Source of the DNA: Sphingobacteriales bacterium | GTDB taxonomy: Bacteria > Bacteroidota > Bacteroidia > Chitinophagales > LD1 | NCBI GenBank assembly: GCA_018262795.1 | Contig: JADFDM010000004.1 | Location: 58,814 to 122,813 of the forward strand | Direction: 5' to 3' | DNA: 64,000 nucleotides | In this document: positions 1-8,982 of the stretch, one piece after another | Layout of the letters: every line of letters begins with the position of its first letter | Position numbering within the stretch: the stretch's first letter is position 1 | Program-made: the position numbers and the translations under genes | Notes under the pieces: generated by a model | Database searches by the model: none | What the model was told of the DNA's origin: nothing | Seen by the model: the letters and a program-made list of their open reading frames with translations, nothing else

Positions 1-1173
1 ATAAGGCGAGCCCCAAACTGCGGTGACACAAATATTATCGTTGTCGGGATCTATATCGTTGCCAGCTACGTGGAGGATGGTGCTGCTGCCTCCGGTTACG
101 CTCAGGGTATCATCAAAAGCAACGGGCGGATTGTTGGCGGCAGTAATACCGGTCACGGTCACGCTTTTACAAACTTGATGACTGCCGCCTGCATTGGTAG
201 CCGTGAGGCACACATTGTACGTATTGTTAGTGGCGTAGGTATGGTTGGGATTTTGTAGAGTGGAAGTAGAGGCATCGCCAAAAGTCCAGCTCCAACTGGT
301 AGGGTAGTTGTCGCTTTGATCGGTAAAGGTGACTAAGCCGCCACTCACATTGTTCCAAGCAAAATCAGCGACCGGTGTTGCGGGTGGGGTCATGCTCCAA
401 TTCACCGACTGCAACACGCCTGCAGTGTCGTAGGTAAAATTAACTACACTGCCTTTCGCTTCTTTAGTGATATAGGTGTAGCGGGTCGTGGTTTTGGTGT
501 CGTTCGATACAGGATGCCAAGAGCCGAAATAGTAGGCTCTGATAACAGTGTTCGTTGTTTCAATTCTTTTCTTTCTCAAACATTTATAAGCTCCCACCGG
601 GGTAATTACTTTTCCCCAACCATCCGTAGTATCGGAGTAAGTGGTGTTTATGGTCAGTTCCACATTGTCCACAAAAGGCTGGCCTACCGAACTTCCGGTA
701 ACTGTTTTCTGCAAGTAGGCGGTTCCGTGAAAATTGCTTTGAAAGATGGTTGGGAAATGATAGATGTCGGGTTTGGTGCTATAGGCCGCAGAAATACTAT
801 TGCCGGGAGTAAGTTCTCCCTGAAATCCTTCGAGCGTCAACTTATTATTAGCGTTGTTGGTATTGGTAAATAAAAATGCAGAGCCATCGGTGGTTATCGC
901 ATCATCGGCATTGGGGCAGGTGCTTAACTGCCCCGAGGTGGGTGTCCGATATTCCACCGTATCGTATTTCCACAGCACCAAGTTGCTGAAATCATATACC
1001 TGATTAGCTCCTTTGCTACCGAAGTTAATACTCGGTAAGGGGAGTGTATCAATAGCGATGCGTTGGATAGAACCCGGTCCCGCCACCGGTACATCGCCTA
1101 TATTAAAAGTGATGGGACTTTGGGCAGAGGCGAAGTAGCCGATAATTATAAAGGGGAATAGCAGTTTTTTCAT
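1..1173 (-). CDS. Secreted PKD-domain protein, C-terminus cut by window edge
   Basis: The frame is open from an ATG at 1173 to base 1, giving 391 residues with no stop, so the C-terminus lies outside the window. Residues 1-18 form a signal peptide (MKKLLFPFIII then FASAQ). Residues about 20-260 are a beta-rich region I do not recognise. Residues about 265-345 are a PKD domain, seen in SWSWTFGDAST and the following NPNHTY. A cadherin-like/Ig-like module begins near residue 349, with the calcium-binding-like NDIDPDND near the edge. By family this is a cell-surface protein and would be expected to end in a T9SS sorting domain, but that end is not visible. Confidence 0.85.
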   Translation of the reverse strand, partial: MKKLLFPFIIIGYFASAQSPITFNIGDVPVAGPGSIQRIAIDTLPLPSINFGSKGANQVYDFSNLVLWKYDTVEYRTPTSGQLSTCPNADDAITTDGSAFLFTNTNNANNKLTLEGFQGELTPGNSISAAYSTKPDIYHFPTIFQSNFHGTAYLQKTVTGSSVGQPFVDNVELTINTTYSDTTDGWGKVITPVGAYKCLRKKRIETTNTVIRAYYFGSWHPVSNDTKTTTRYTYITKEAKGSVVNFTYDTAGVLQSVNWSMTPPATPVADFAWNNVSGGLVTFTDQSDNYPTSWSWTFGDASTSTLQNPNHTYATNNTYNVCLTATNAGGSHQVCKSVTVTGITAANNPPVAFDDTLSVTGGSSTILHVAGNDIDPDNDNICVTAVWGSPY

Positions 1174-1488
1174 CTTCTAAAATGTTTGTGGTAAATCTAA
1201 GAAAAACCTGAAAAGCCGATGAGTGGGCCGGGCTTTGCTATGGTTCCCAATTTCAGAAGATAGCATCCTATCGGCAGTGCCTGTTTGTTATCTTCTATAT
1301 CCCATCACGCTATATTTTATTTAGATTTAAAGAGCGCTTGCCTTTGCTTACATTAGTGCGGGAAGGATGGAGAGTGAATGTTTAGCCCTTTTTTTACATT
1401 CGGCTCGCTGAGCGGAGCTGGCGATTTTGATCGGCATCATTTTCAAAAGCTCAAAAGTTCTTTTCCCACATTTTAAACCACAAGCATT
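1174..1488. other. Divergent intergenic region, no gene seen
   Basis: This 315-bp gap separates two divergently transcribed genes and must hold both promoters. I could not pick out a convincing TTTG/TAnnTTTG pair for either. The short reading frames that cross it look like shadows. Confidence 0.5.
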
Positions 1489-2055
1489 ATGGAAGCGATT
1501 GTTCAACTTAAAGTTTCTCTTAATGGAACAAAGCCCCCGATATGGAGGCGCGTACTGGTGCGCAAGCAAACCACGTTTTACGAGCTTCATCTCATTATTC
1601 AAACGGTGATGGGGTGGCAGAATTACCATCTTTATGAATTTCGAATCCATGGGTATCAAATTGGAATGCCTTTAAATGAAGCGGACGATTTTTTTTTCGA
1701 TAGCGATAAAATTATTGATGCAACGGAAATATCACTGGGAAGTGTTCTTCCCGAAACAAAGGAAAAATTTACTTATGAATACGACTTTGGTGATGGTTGG
1801 AAGCATACCATTATCGCAGAGAAATTTTTGCCGGCCGACCCCGCGATCCGTTATCCGACCTGTGTGGGCGGGAAACTAAAATGCCCACCTGAAGATTGCG
1901 GAGGTGTCTATGGATATTATCATCTGCTTGAAGTGTTGAGCAATAAAAGGCATCCGGAAAGAAAAGGTATGTTGGAATGGCTCGGTGGCCCCATTGACCC
2001 TTCATATTTTAATCTGGATGAGGTAAACGGTTTATTGAAAAAAATCAAACTGTAA
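1489..2055 (+). CDS. Plasmid pRiA4b ORF-3-like family protein
   Basis: The product has 188 residues. The N-terminus (VQLKVSLNGTKPPIWRRVLV) and the later FTYEYDFGDGWKHTI are the hallmark segments of the pRiA4b ORF-3 family, also called the IS1096 TnpR-like passenger family. Family members are small soluble proteins whose biochemical function is unknown; some are found near mobile elements. Here there is no transposase or inverted repeat nearby. The ATG at 1489 begins directly in the conserved domain, so I prefer it to the out-of-frame start at 1427. The gene stands alone between two oppositely directed secreted-protein genes. Confidence 0.85.
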   Translation: MEAIVQLKVSLNGTKPPIWRRVLVRKQTTFYELHLIIQTVMGWQNYHLYEFRIHGYQIGMPLNEADDFFFDSDKIIDATEISLGSVLPETKEKFTYEYDFGDGWKHTIIAEKFLPADPAIRYPTCVGGKLKCPPEDCGGVYGYYHLLEVLSNKRHPERKGMLEWLGGPIDPSYFNLDEVNGLLKKIKL

Positions 2056-2319
2056 CGTGAAGTGGAGTAGTATTTTGAGGTGAATAACTGAATGGGGAAT
2101 TACGCTCGCTGTCCGAAGATGCACCACTCATCTATTTTTATTTACTTGCCACAAGCTACTCTTTACTATCAATGGCACCCTAAACGATAAAAAGTAAGAG
2201 AAAGATTTTGTTGTGTCAAACCAAACACTCAGTTCACCAATAGTTTCAAGGCGAAGCCGCCAAAAATCCAAGAACCTTGTTCCCGTAGTCTGGTTTCAAT
2301 ATTTCAGAAATCCGCCTGA

Positions 2320-4194
2320 TTAGTTCTCTGTTTTGATCATTCGTTTAGTCGTGCTGCTTTGTCCATCCGAAATGCGGATGAAATACATTCCCGAAGCAAG
2401 TCCTGAAACATCGAGATAATTTTTCCCTGATGACATCTTGCGCTTGCCTACCATCTGATTCCCCATAATATCGGTAATGCTCACTTCCGATAAGTCAATA
2501 TCAGTTTCCAACACTAATTGATGAACCACCGGATTAGGGTATAATTTTACCTTCCCCTCCAAAACAACTGAGCCAATGCCAACGGTGGGGTCGTTATCAA
2601 TAATAGTGAGAGTATAGGCGGATATACCGAGGATGGCTCCTCCGCTTGAATCTTCCAGGTTGAAATTAATTTGTTCGTTCCCTTCATCCAGATTATCGTC
2701 AATGATAGTGACCCAAACACCTTGTGTGTCGGAACTGTTTGGCAGGAAAGTGACTAATGTATCGTTGAAAATAAAATCCACATTCGGAGTGGCGTTTCCG
2801 GATGCCAGCGTTACTTTCACTCTCACTGTATCTGCGGCTGGGGTAGAAAGTGCAATTCGGATCTTGACTAAACCAGTATCTTCCGGATAAGTGAAACCCG
2901 CTCCCACAAAACCAACCGATAGCACATCACTGTCGGTAATAGTAAGCGTAAATACGGAGTCGGCTAACACTTTCACATTGGGCGAAAGATTGATGAAGCG
3001 CAGAATCACCGTCTCTGCCGGTTCAATTAAGTTATCATCGAGCACCGCAATGTGAACGGTATCATAAGTAGTTCCAAAGCCATTGGAGAAGGTCTGATTC
3101 GTATAGTTGTAATCAGCTCCCGCGATAGCTGTCGAAGCTGCATCATCCCGCGCCACTACAAAATCTGCTGTTTGCGAACTGGGGTTCACCGTTTCCACGA
3201 CTACTGCCACATCGGCATTGCTCTCTGCTATCGTCAGGTTGGCGCTTACAAAACGAATGCTTGCCCGAGTGGCAGGGTCAGGAGTGCCACAGGGAGCCGT
3301 GTGATGAAAGCCCAGTGAATCGAAAAGATTTACAGGATGAGCCACCCACTCAAAAGCAGCCGTGCTCCAATCAGTATTGCCTCTATAGGTGTAATAGTTG
3401 CGAATCAGTGTTTGGTCAGCCGTTGACCCGAAGGCCACTGCCCAAGCGGTGCCGGGATTTTCCCCGATCCGACCAATTACATCAACGGTATCGTTCAAGT
3501 GAAGAAGCGCTAATGCATCATTCCCATCAAAATTTAAAAGCGGCATCAGGGTATCTGCTCTCAGTTTCAGAACTGAATCCGATTGGTCGTTCACTAACAC
3601 ATACACCTCTCCGGCAGCTAAAGTTCCCTTGAGAAAAAATGGGGGGGAAGGATTTCCGCCATTCATGGCTTGCAAAATCCGGTAATCAGAAAGATCTACG
3701 GCTGAACCGGTGGGGTTATAAATTTCGAGTGCTTTGTTGTTAGCTGTTCCCTCCACGTATTCACTGATAAAAAGGTCAGAACAATTTGCAAAGGTGAGCG
3801 GATCGTTATCCTTTATTGTCAGGTTAAAGGTGGAATCTCCAAAAGTAACTCCACTTGTTTGGTTGGATAGTTTCAACGATACAGTTTCATCCATCTCATA
3901 AAGGCTATCATCTATCACGACTATGGGAATCACCACAATGCCACTTACTCCGGGTGCCCAAGTAATAGTAGTATCCGTAAAAATAAAATCGCTGCCGGGC
4001 GTAGCGGTGGTCGCTTGCGACACTAATTGCAGAGTAACGCTGGTGGCATTTGGTCCTGCATTTGTTAGGGTAACAGGAACATTGATGGTGCCAATATTTT
4101 CATACTGACTCTGCGAAGTAGGATAGATGTATATCTGCTGTGCCGCCATCGCGAGTGTAGAAAGAATAAAAAGACCGGTAACTATTTTTCTCAT
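2320..4194 (-). CDS. T9SS-sorted protein with Calx-beta repeats and a lamin-tail domain
   Basis: The product has 624 residues with a signal peptide (MRKIVTGLFILSTLAMAAQQ). A Calx-beta-like repeat occupies about residues 20-135 and ends in LTIKDNDP. A lamin-tail domain follows (CSDLFISEYVEGTANNKALE, about 137-290). Two more Calx-beta repeats end in LTITDSD and LTIIDNDP. The last ~80 residues are a T9SS type A sorting domain (KVKLYPNPV through ASGMYFIRISD, ending KRMIKTEN). Known members of these families are calcium-binding adhesive or structural modules; after secretion by T9SS the sorting domain is removed and the protein is anchored to the surface. No catalytic domain is visible, so an adhesive or matrix role is inferred. 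Confidence 0.9.
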   Translation of the reverse strand: MRKIVTGLFILSTLAMAAQQIYIYPTSQSQYENIGTINVPVTLTNAGPNATSVTLQLVSQATTATPGSDFIFTDTTITWAPGVSGIVVIPIVVIDDSLYEMDETVSLKLSNQTSGVTFGDSTFNLTIKDNDPLTFANCSDLFISEYVEGTANNKALEIYNPTGSAVDLSDYRILQAMNGGNPSPPFFLKGTLAAGEVYVLVNDQSDSVLKLRADTLMPLLNFDGNDALALLHLNDTVDVIGRIGENPGTAWAVAFGSTADQTLIRNYYTYRGNTDWSTAAFEWVAHPVNLFDSLGFHHTAPCGTPDPATRASIRFVSANLTIAESNADVAVVVETVNPSSQTADFVVARDDAASTAIAGADYNYTNQTFSNGFGTTYDTVHIAVLDDNLIEPAETVILRFINLSPNVKVLADSVFTLTITDSDVLSVGFVGAGFTYPEDTGLVKIRIALSTPAADTVRVKVTLASGNATPNVDFIFNDTLVTFLPNSSDTQGVWVTIIDDNLDEGNEQINFNLEDSSGGAILGISAYTLTIIDNDPTVGIGSVVLEGKVKLYPNPVVHQLVLETDIDLSEVSITDIMGNQMVGKRKMSSGKNYLDVSGLASGMYFIRISDGQSSTTKRMIKTEN

Positions 4195-4283
4195 GCCGTT
4201 TATTTGAAGAGGCCAAAGGTGCTAAATAAACGTTAAAACAAGGAGACTACCCGATAGGCGAATCTTTCCGATGGGTTTATTAG

Positions 4284-4313
4284 TTTTAACCCTCCCCATT
4301 CCTCTTAACTTTG
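4284..4313 (+). promoter_or_regulatory. Bacteroidota-type promoter candidate for yqgE
   Basis: TAACTTTG at 4306-4313 matches the -7 consensus TAnnTTTG exactly. TTTT lies 18 bases upstream at 4284-4287 in place of the -33 TTTG. The predicted transcript starts near 4320, just before the ATG at 4331, which argues against the longer reading frame starting at 4271. Confidence 0.45.
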
Positions 4314-4330
4314 CATCAAATCAGAGTAGT

Positions 4331-4924
4331 ATGTCAACGGAAAAATTCTGGAGTTATAAATTTGAACAGAAAAAAGGATTAGCGAGTGGTCAACTATTGC
4401 TATCCGAGCCTTTCATGTTTGACGATAATTTTCGGAGAACCGTAGTGCTTCTTTGCAGCCATGATGAAGATAACGGCACCGTAGGTTTGGTGTTGAATAA
4501 ACTCACTCACCTTGAGTTGAACGATGTGCTCGATGATTTCCCTCCGTTAAAAGCACCTGTGTTTTTAGGAGGGCCGGTAGGGGCAGACACCGTTCAGTTT
4601 ATTCACAGCTTGGGCGATGAAATAGAAGGAAGCATAAAACTATCGGAAGGATTATACTGGGGAGGTAATTTTGAGCAACTGCGCGGCCTTATCAAATCGG
4701 GGAAAGTGACAACCGATAACGTTCATTTCTTCTTGGGTTACTCCGGTTGGTCGCCCGGTCAACTATTGCAGGAAATGCAGGACAATACTTGGATAGTAGC
4801 CAACGCTACCGCAAGCCATATTTTTCGCGCAGATATGAACCATCTTTGGAAAGAGGTGATGAAAGGCATGGGTGGTATTTATGCCGTGATGGCCGACTAT
4901 CCCGAAAACCCCATTTTGAATTAA
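4331..4924 (+). CDS. yqgE: YqgE/AlgH family protein
   Basis: The product has 197 residues, close to the ~185-190 of the family. Recognisable motifs are GQLLLSEPFMFDDNFRRTVV at the N-terminus, GTVGLVLNK, VFLGGPVG and FFLGYSGWSPGQL. The family is conserved and cytoplasmic, and its molecular function is unclear. I chose the ATG at 4331 rather than 4271 because the family begins just before the conserved GQLLLSEP segment and a promoter-like sequence lies between the two starts. The DUF4105 gene follows after 14 bases, so the two and the hydrolase after them probably form one transcript. Confidence 0.92.
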   Translation: MSTEKFWSYKFEQKKGLASGQLLLSEPFMFDDNFRRTVVLLCSHDEDNGTVGLVLNKLTHLELNDVLDDFPPLKAPVFLGGPVGADTVQFIHSLGDEIEGSIKLSEGLYWGGNFEQLRGLIKSGKVTTDNVHFFLGYSGWSPGQLLQEMQDNTWIVANATASHIFRADMNHLWKEVMKGMGGIYAVMADYPENPILN

Positions 4925-4938
4925 TCACCGGCTTGTTT

Positions 4939-6138
4939 ATGAAAGAAACATCCGCAAGATATTTTCAGCTTCGCATTTTATTCCCTCTGTTTTTTTTCTG
5001 CTGCTGCGCTATCCTTTCTGCTCGCGATATTGAACTTTCTGATTCTTCTCGAATTTCATTGCTCACCTGCTCACCGGGAGAGGAGTTATATTCTGCCTTT
5101 GGCCACACCGGCATTCGGGTGACCGACTTTAAAAATGAATTTGATGTGGTGTTCAACTATGGCACTTTCGATTTTGCGCAACCCGGCTTCTATACCAACT
5201 TTGTGAAGGGCGACATGCGCTACATGATCAGCACCGACCGTTTTGCTGATTTTAGAAACGAATACATTTATGAAAAAAGAAGAGTAGAGGAGCAGGAACT
5301 GAACCTGACTGTTGAGGAAAAGAAAAAGATTTTCGCCTTTCTTTTCTGGAACTCCAAACCCGAAAATCGGGAATATCACTACGATTTTTTTTGGGACAAC
5401 TGCGCGACTCGCCCTCGCGATGTTTTTGAAAAGGCGCTTCACGGTACGCTTCATTACACCTACCAGGGGTTCGATACTTCCATCACTATGCGGCAGGCTT
5501 TAAAACCTTATGTGGCGCAAATGCCCTGGGTGGATTTTGGTTTTGATCTGATACTCGGCTTGCCTTGTGAAGTGCGCGCAACGGCTCGCAACCAAACCTT
5601 TCTTCCCGATAAATTGGAATTGCTTTTTGATCATGCCACAGTGAATGGCCAACCATTTGTGACCCAGCGCAGCGCTATTGTAGATATCCCCTTCCGGCCG
5701 GCCCCCTACACCGGCATCACTCCGATGATGGTCACTTTTCTGCTGTTGGTGCTGGGTATTGGTCTCAATGTGATAGAGCGGGTACGAAATACTCACTTTT
5801 GGAAGTTCGACTTCTTGCTCTTCTTTTTCGCAGGGCTTTTGGGCACACTCTTTCTTTGCATGTGGCTATTCACTTCGCACTATTCTGTTCCCGAAAATTT
5901 GAATATGCTGTGGCTTCTTCCCACTCACCTTATTATTTCGTTTCTACTGTTGAAAAAGAAAAAGCCGCTGTGGTTGCCGTATTATTTCATCGGCACTTTT
6001 GCCTGGATGGTATTACTCATTCTCGGATGGAAATGGAACCCGCAGCCCTATAATCTCGCTTTTCTTCCGCTGATACTTTTGTTGGCCAACCGGGCACTGA
6101 AGATCTTTGTAAGGTTTAAACAATTATCGCTTAAATGA
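4939..6138 (+). CDS. DUF4105 membrane protein
   Basis: The product has 399 residues. A signal sequence/first membrane segment (FQLRILFPLFFFCCCAIL) is followed by a DUF4105 domain over about residues 30-260. Its conserved SPGEELYSAFGHTGIRV (near 40-55) and FFWDNCATRPRD supply His and Cys residues that suggest a hydrolase-like fold. About five membrane segments fill residues 250-395. The family occurs in periplasmic or membrane proteins; the Lnb N-terminal region is a named relative. The function here is unknown. The start at 4939 is preferred to a longer frame opening inside yqgE because it puts the signal sequence at the N-terminus. The end overlaps the next gene by 4 bases (ATGA). Confidence 0.85.
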   Translation: MKETSARYFQLRILFPLFFFCCCAILSARDIELSDSSRISLLTCSPGEELYSAFGHTGIRVTDFKNEFDVVFNYGTFDFAQPGFYTNFVKGDMRYMISTDRFADFRNEYIYEKRRVEEQELNLTVEEKKKIFAFLFWNSKPENREYHYDFFWDNCATRPRDVFEKALHGTLHYTYQGFDTSITMRQALKPYVAQMPWVDFGFDLILGLPCEVRATARNQTFLPDKLELLFDHATVNGQPFVTQRSAIVDIPFRPAPYTGITPMMVTFLLLVLGIGLNVIERVRNTHFWKFDFLLFFFAGLLGTLFLCMWLFTSHYSVPENLNMLWLLPTHLIISFLLLKKKKPLWLPYYFIGTFAWMVLLILGWKWNPQPYNLAFLPLILLLANRALKIFVRFKQLSLK

Positions 6139-6767
6139 AAGAGTATCATCTGCTGGTGAATAAAACCGCGCGCTATTATACGCTGGGTCAACTGAATGAA
6201 CATACTCGACACATTTGGTTTGTGTTGCATGGCTTTGGGCAAAAGGCCGAACGCTTTTTAAAATGCTTTGAACCGTTGCTGAATGAGCATACCTTCTTCA
6301 TTGCACCAGAGGCGCTCAATCACTTTTACCTGAATGGGTCGGGAGGCGATGTGGGGGCTACTTGGATGACGAAGGAAGATCGCGACAACGAAATCAAAGA
6401 TTACATCAATTATCTGAACGACTTGTATGAACAGATAGAGGCAGAACAATTTCCGGATGCAACAATTACGGCTTTGGGTTTTTCACAGGGCGCTTCTACC
6501 GTTACTCGTTGGGTAAATGCTACCCCACATCGCATCAACCGGGTGGTGGTGTATGCCGGTGAAGTGGGAGCCGAAGTATTTCCCCTGCACGAAGCCTCTC
6601 CTTTGCGAAGCAGCCAAAACTATTTTGCGTATGGCACTCGCGATGAATACTTCTCCCTTTCTACCATCGAAAAGATGAAGGGGGCTTATGCCGAAATGAA
6701 TTTCACCGAGCTAAAATTTGAAGGCGGGCATTCCATCAAAACTGAAGTGTTGCAAAAGTTATTTTAA
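6135..6767 (+). CDS. Phospholipase/carboxylesterase-like alpha/beta hydrolase
   Basis: The product has 210 residues, the size of the phospholipase/carboxylesterase family. The oxyanion-hole segment VLHGFGQKA, the nucleophile elbow LGFSQGAS (GxSxG), an acidic residue in GTRDEYF and a final His in EGGHSI make a complete Ser-Asp-His triad. There is no signal peptide, so it should act in the cytoplasm on small esters; the substrate cannot be read from sequence. Translation is probably coupled to the DUF4105 gene by the 4-base ATGA overlap. Confidence 0.88.
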   Translation: MKEYHLLVNKTARYYTLGQLNEHTRHIWFVLHGFGQKAERFLKCFEPLLNEHTFFIAPEALNHFYLNGSGGDVGATWMTKEDRDNEIKDYINYLNDLYEQIEAEQFPDATITALGFSQGASTVTRWVNATPHRINRVVVYAGEVGAEVFPLHEASPLRSSQNYFAYGTRDEYFSLSTIEKMKGAYAEMNFTELKFEGGHSIKTEVLQKLF

Positions 6768-6953
6768 AGGATAATCGGTCAGCCGGTGGACTTCGAAATT
6801 TCACCGCAGATAAACACGAATTTTAGCAGTAGAGTTAAGCTATCTCCGGATTATTCTATCCTAAAAAAAGCCGGTATATAAATTGGGTTAAACATTTTGT
6901 TTGGAGAGGAATGATATGGATAAAACTTATACATTTAGCCCAAAATTACGCGC

Positions 6954-7358
6954 ATGAAAAAGTTAATGACTATCAACTACCCTCAATGGGCTTTCAATCT
7001 GGCCATGCTACTGATGCGAGTCAGCTTATCGGTGATTATGATGCCGCACGGGCACAGTAAATTTTTGGCCTATGCCGAGAAAAAAGACTCTTTTCTGAGT
7101 ATTATGGGATTGAGCGGTTCCATCACGATGGCCTTGGTCATTTTTGCCGAGCTTGTTTGCTCCGGCTTTGTAGCTATCGGATTGTTTACGCGCCTTGCCG
7201 TGATTCCGCTGATTATAAATATGAGCGTAGCACTTGTTCATGTACACAGCGCTGATTTTATGGGCGAAGGGCAATTGCCGGCTCTCTTTCTCACCGGCTA
7301 CATCGTGATTCTGCTATTAGGTCCCGGTAAAATCAGTGCAGATAATTTCGCTAAATAA
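6954..7358 (+). CDS. DoxX family membrane protein
   Basis: The product has 134 residues with four hydrophobic helices. PHGHSKF follows the first, and GFVAIGLFTRLAVIPLIINM and the terminal GPGKISAD are typical of DoxX/DoxD-like proteins of Bacteroidota. Members are small inner-membrane proteins, some linked to quinone or oxidative-stress chemistry; a specific role is not shown here. It is followed by a convergent gene with only 8 bases between the stops. Confidence 0.88.
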   Translation: MKKLMTINYPQWAFNLAMLLMRVSLSVIMMPHGHSKFLAYAEKKDSFLSIMGLSGSITMALVIFAELVCSGFVAIGLFTRLAVIPLIINMSVALVHVHSADFMGEGQLPALFLTGYIVILLLGPGKISADNFAK

Positions 7359-7366
7359 AGGAGAGA

Positions 7367-7969
7367 CTATTCCACGGGAACAAAATCGGGTACATACGCA
7401 CTGCTGCTATCAATAGATGGGAGTGGGTGTATATACTTCACCATATCCTCCGGCTGAAAAGAAAGGATAGGCATACCGGGGGTAAAAATGTGCATCAGTT
7501 GAGAGAGATAGGAAAGCTGATAAGGATCGGTGGCTACGGCCACTTTTTTAAAGCCTAATTTCTTTGCCATCCTTCTGCCGTACACCGCATTTTGGTTGCT
7601 GTGTTGCGCCTTTACTTCCGCAAAGGTGTGTTCCGAAGGAATCCCCAAAGCATCGGCCATCTGCTTCATAATTTCTCCCTCTACAAAAGGAGTGTGAGCA
7701 GCGGTTCCTGAAAAAATAATGTTTTTGGCAATCCCCTTCTCGTATAATTCCTTGGCATAGTACAGCCGAACGTTGAGCAAAATTTTATTCCGTTCGGTAC
7801 CATACGGATACGCAGTAGTGACGTACGGATAACCGGGAACAATAATAGCATCGTAAGGCGCTCGCTTCATGGCTCTTTTATCGGCTCGGCTCACCAGCGT
7901 TTCTAAAGAACATGAAGAGGTGGAAAATACAAATGCAGTAAGCAGTGAATACAGAATTACGTTTTTCAT
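7367..7969 (-). CDS. YdcF/SanA-like DUF218 lipoprotein
   Basis: The product has 200 residues. The signal peptide ends in a lipobox (FSTSSCS), predicting a lipoprotein. The DUF218 core is seen in YDAIIVPGYPY, the IIFSGTAAHTPFVEGEIM loop and the downstream KKVAVATDPYQLSYL. DUF218 proteins such as SanA and YdcF are envelope-associated and of uncertain biochemistry. The gene is single, with an intergenic region of over 1.2 kb behind it. Confidence 0.85.
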   Translation of the reverse strand: MKNVILYSLLTAFVFSTSSCSLETLVSRADKRAMKRAPYDAIIVPGYPYVTTAYPYGTERNKILLNVRLYYAKELYEKGIAKNIIFSGTAAHTPFVEGEIMKQMADALGIPSEHTFAEVKAQHSNQNAVYGRRMAKKLGFKKVAVATDPYQLSYLSQLMHIFTPGMPILSFQPEDMVKYIHPLPSIDSSSAYVPDFVPVE

Positions 7970-8211
7970 AAATTGGCTGAGTGGGGCAAAGATAAGACTT
8001 ATATAGCAACGCTACCTATATATACTTGTTGCCGAGGCGATGACCTGCGACTTTGCTTTGCCGGTGGTTCGTTTACTGTTTTTCAGTTTTGGTCGGAACA
8101 TTACGTTCGGGGCCAACACTTATTCAAATAGATTTTTCTGCTGCTTCTGTGTATAAGTATATAGCAAACATCACAGTTTGTAGAATAGACCCCACTGTAG
8201 CGAATAGAGCG
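7970..8211. other. Intergenic, no convincing gene
   Basis: Nothing identifiable is seen here apart from the upstream region of the DUF218 lipoprotein gene. A 63-codon frame at 8053-8244 lacks a signal, a domain or coding-like composition and runs into the repeat that follows. Confidence 0.4.
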
Positions 8212-8225
8212 CTGGAGGTTTACAC

Positions 8226-8259
8226 TTTGTGTCACTTTTCTTGAAAATAAATTGCTTTG
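8226..8259 (+). promoter_or_regulatory. Promoter-like boxes, peptide unit 1
   Basis: TTTG at 8226-8229 and TTGCTTTG at 8252-8259 resemble the Bacteroidota -33/-7 boxes. The spacing of 22 is slightly long and one -7 base is off consensus. They would start a transcript about 55 bases upstream of the small ORF at 8323. Confidence 0.3.
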
Positions 8260-8322
8260 CCCCTTGCGCTTTTTTCAAGAGGATATTATCTTAATTGCAT
8301 CAAAGCACTTAAACATCCTGAA

Positions 8323-8397
8323 ATGAAAAACAAAGCGGCAAAAAGAGAGGCAGTAAAAGAAGACCCCTCCTCTTGTATCAGCGTTTGCCCGGAGTAG
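8323..8397 (+). CDS. 24-residue small peptide, copy 1 (di-cysteine C-terminus)
   Basis: An ATG-to-TAG frame encodes 24 residues. The Lys/Arg-rich N-terminal half (MKNKAAKREAVKED) is followed by a tail rich in Ser and Cys (PSSCISVCPE) with a C-x3-C pair. The frame is preserved in copy 2 at 8983-9057. Over the 75 bases only four differ, one silent (GTA/GTG) and the others mild (Ala/Thr, Asp/Glu, Pro/Ser). A leader-like basic half with a short Cys/Ser tail is what a modified-peptide precursor could look like, but no maturation enzyme lies nearby and I know no family with this sequence. It may instead be a leader peptide or part of a non-coding RNA. Confidence 0.45.
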   Translation: MKNKAAKREAVKEDPSSCISVCPE

Positions 8398-8424
8398 CCT
8401 GCATCGTATGTGGGAGCTCTTAAA
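8391..8424 (+). ncRNA. Conserved hairpin over the peptide-1 stop codon
   Basis: CCTGCAT (8398-8404), loop CGT, and ATGTGGG (8408-8414) form a 7-bp stem using two G-U pairs. GGAG (8391-8394) and CTCT (8417-8420) add an outer 4-bp stem that places the TAG stop in an internal loop. In copy 2 the right arm is ATGCGGG, turning one G-U into G-C, so pairing is kept despite the change. Confidence 0.4.
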
Positions 8425-8556
8425 ACGGAGAGGGGATCACCTATCCAAATAAAATAAAAAGAATACCTGACGAATTAAAAATGAGCGGAAGCGATTCGCT
8501 CAAACACTGGCGCAAGCATCCACTTGCGCCAATCAAACATCCATTAAAATCCATTG

Positions 8557-8812
8557 TCATTGCGCGGGCGTTTCCCAAAAATCAAACCGAATAAAGTCCA
8601 AAGCACCCTTCTGCTTTGTATTTCCTAGATCTGTTCCATTCGCCCCATCCGTGTGCCAATGTATTCCCTGCTGTGCGTAGGCTGTGGTTATACCCTCAAA
8701 CTTTATTAGCTTAAATTAGCTTTAAATCAAACGTCTCAGCCATGATAACTGTCCACCCGCGCCTATCATTGGTGAAATACTTAAAACCGCGATGAAGCAA
8801 TTCAGAAGTGAC
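8557..8812 (-). pseudogene. Probable decayed coding remnants between the two repeat units
   Basis: Two reverse-strand stretches look protein-like but sit in different frames and have no start. One runs from 8700 to a stop at 8557 and ends in ALDFIRFDFWETPAQ. The other runs from 8812 to a stop at 8711, with RGFKYFTNDRRGWTVIMAE. They could be debris of one or two genes. I do not recognise the family, and the reading is by eye only. Confidence 0.25.
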
Positions 8813-8982
8813 TCATCCTTTATTTCTACCGCTATTTTATCGAAATGAGCAAAAATTAAGAGTGCCGTTACGGGGAGGTTCAAACTTTGTTTCACTTTTT
8901 TTGAAAATAAATTGATTTACCCCTTGCGCTTTTTTCAAGTGGATATTATCTTAATTACATCAAAGCACTAAAACATCCTGAA

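Larger units (their letters stand above)
8212..8494 (+). repeat. Direct repeat copy 1: peptide/hairpin unit
   Basis: This ~283-bp unit is repeated at 8872-9154, exactly 660 bases later over most of its length. Identity is highest from 8213 to about 8426 (roughly 92-95% by eye) and then decays with a small indel. Each copy carries promoter-like boxes, a ~60-base leader, a 24-codon ORF and a hairpin straddling the ORF stop. A 9-bp perfect inverted repeat (8508-8516 with 8523-8531) follows this copy. Confidence 0.85.

Noticed and set aside
6795..6825. Short sequence reading ACCGCAGATAAACACGAA, familiar from scattered intergenic remnants
   Set aside because: Too short to define a repeat in this window; only a weak partial match lies near 31790-31815.
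8053..8244. 63-codon plus-strand frame
   Set aside because: It has no signal, domain or plausible composition, and its end runs into the repeat unit and the promoter-like boxes.
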